Assembly: GCA_947489825.1 (NCBI GenBank)
Contig: CANLFL010000066.1
Location: forward strand, 1-5,182
Origin: Candidatus Nanopelagicaceae bacterium
Lineage (GTDB): Bacteria; Actinomycetota; Actinomycetes; Nanopelagicales; Nanopelagicaceae
DNA: 5,182 nucleotides
Direction: 5' to 3'
The notes under the pieces are model-generated. The model did not search any database and was not told the DNA's origin. It worked only from the letters and a program-made list of their open reading frames with translations. How positions within the stretch are numbered: position 1 is the first letter of the stretch; the number at the start of each line of letters is the position of its first letter. Made by a program: the position numbers and the translations under genes. Below are positions 4,829-5,182 of this stretch, piece after piece.

Positions 4829-5182
4829 ATGCAAATCAGGGGGAGTCTTACCAAAGGTGTATTAATTGCACTTTCTGTTGCCCTAATCCCTGTTGCTGCA
4901 GTGTCTGCCCAGAAGATAACTCCTGGAAGTACCTGCAAAGTTTTGAACCAAAAAGTTGTTTATCAGAGTAAAACATATACCTGCATCAAATCAGGCAAAA
5001 AACTTGTCTGGAATAATGATGTGGTTATAAAAGTGGCGGGGAAACCAACTCCTACTCAATCTGCTGTGCCCGTTTCTTTAAACCGCCGGGAAAAAGATCT
5101 TGCGGAGGTAAAGCGGGTTTACGATTTGAACTCAAGCTATCAACCCACAGTCAAATATATTTTTGCAAGTGATGCACCGCAA
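4829..5182 (+). CDS. Secreted protein with a CIKSGKKLVW segment, N-terminal part only
   Basis: The frame stays open for 118 codons to the right edge. The N-terminus is a Sec signal peptide: MQIRGSLTKG is basic and polar, VLIALSVALIPVAA is hydrophobic, and cleavage is likely after VSA (residue 27). No lipobox is present. Next comes a short two-cysteine segment, ITPGSTCKVL (C36) to YTCIKSGKKLVWNN (C52), whose cysteines could form a disulfide outside the cell. I recall similar 'CIKSGKKLVW' segments following signal peptides in exported actinobacterial proteins that are otherwise unrelated, which suggests a small surface or wall-associated module; that role is inference. A PTPTQSAVP linker follows (about 74-82), and the remainder (KDLAEVKRVYDLNSSYQPTV) begins a domain that cannot be identified. 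The gene diverges from the DinB-like gene, with 110 bp between starts. Confidence 0.85.
   Translation, partial: MQIRGSLTKGVLIALSVALIPVAAVSAQKITPGSTCKVLNQKVVYQSKTYTCIKSGKKLVWNNDVVIKVAGKPTPTQSAVPVSLNRREKDLAEVKRVYDLNSSYQPTVKYIFASDAPQ

Noticed and set aside
4838..4845. AGGGGGAG, a strong Shine-Dalgarno-like string in the terminal gene.
   Set aside because: It lies just after the ATG at 4829 and no in-frame start codon follows at a useful distance; the GTG at 4857 is out of frame.

Overview
The window looks like chromosomal DNA of a streamlined actinobacterium. It has moderate GC, very short gaps between genes, and start codons with no Shine-Dalgarno sequence that instead sit 6-8 bases behind a TANNNT -10 hexamer (leaderless transcription). 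A secreted protein with a cysteine-flanked segment ending CIKSGKKLVW adds to this impression. Together these traits fit a freshwater planktonic lineage such as Nanopelagicales (acI). That placement is inference from style and recalled protein similarity, not from a marker gene.

Layout. Bases 1-271 (-): the N-terminal 90 codons of a secreted protein that starts one base after the proC stop. 273-1076 (-): proC, pyrroline-5-carboxylate reductase, last step of proline synthesis. 1077-1106: a 30-bp gap holding two back-to-back -10 elements. 1107-1916 (+): a cysteine-rich protein resembling the YkgJ metal-chelating family. 1951-3318 (+): radA, a DNA-repair and recombination ATPase. 3348-3764 (-): a small single-domain protein that reads as a degenerate GGDEF domain, with a lost active site but a retained RxxD inhibitory-site motif. 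3765-3809: a 45-bp divergent gap with a perfect 7+7 dyad (3779-3797) and overlapping -10 hexamers on both strands. 3810-4193 (+): a small four-helix membrane protein. 4197-4718 (-): a DinB-fold protein. 4829-5182 (+): the start of another secreted protein, cut by the window end.

The genes do not form one pathway. They are mostly single-gene transcription units in divergent or convergent pairs. Exceptions are proC with its tightly coupled secreted partner, and possibly the cysteine-rich gene with radA, which lies 34 bp downstream on the same strand but has its own -10.

The most notable items are the GGDEF-like protein that may bind cyclic di-GMP without making it, the dyad in its divergent promoter region, and the near-universal leaderless start architecture including a compact bidirectional promoter. 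No mobile element, CRISPR array, tRNA, rRNA or convincing intrinsic terminator was seen.
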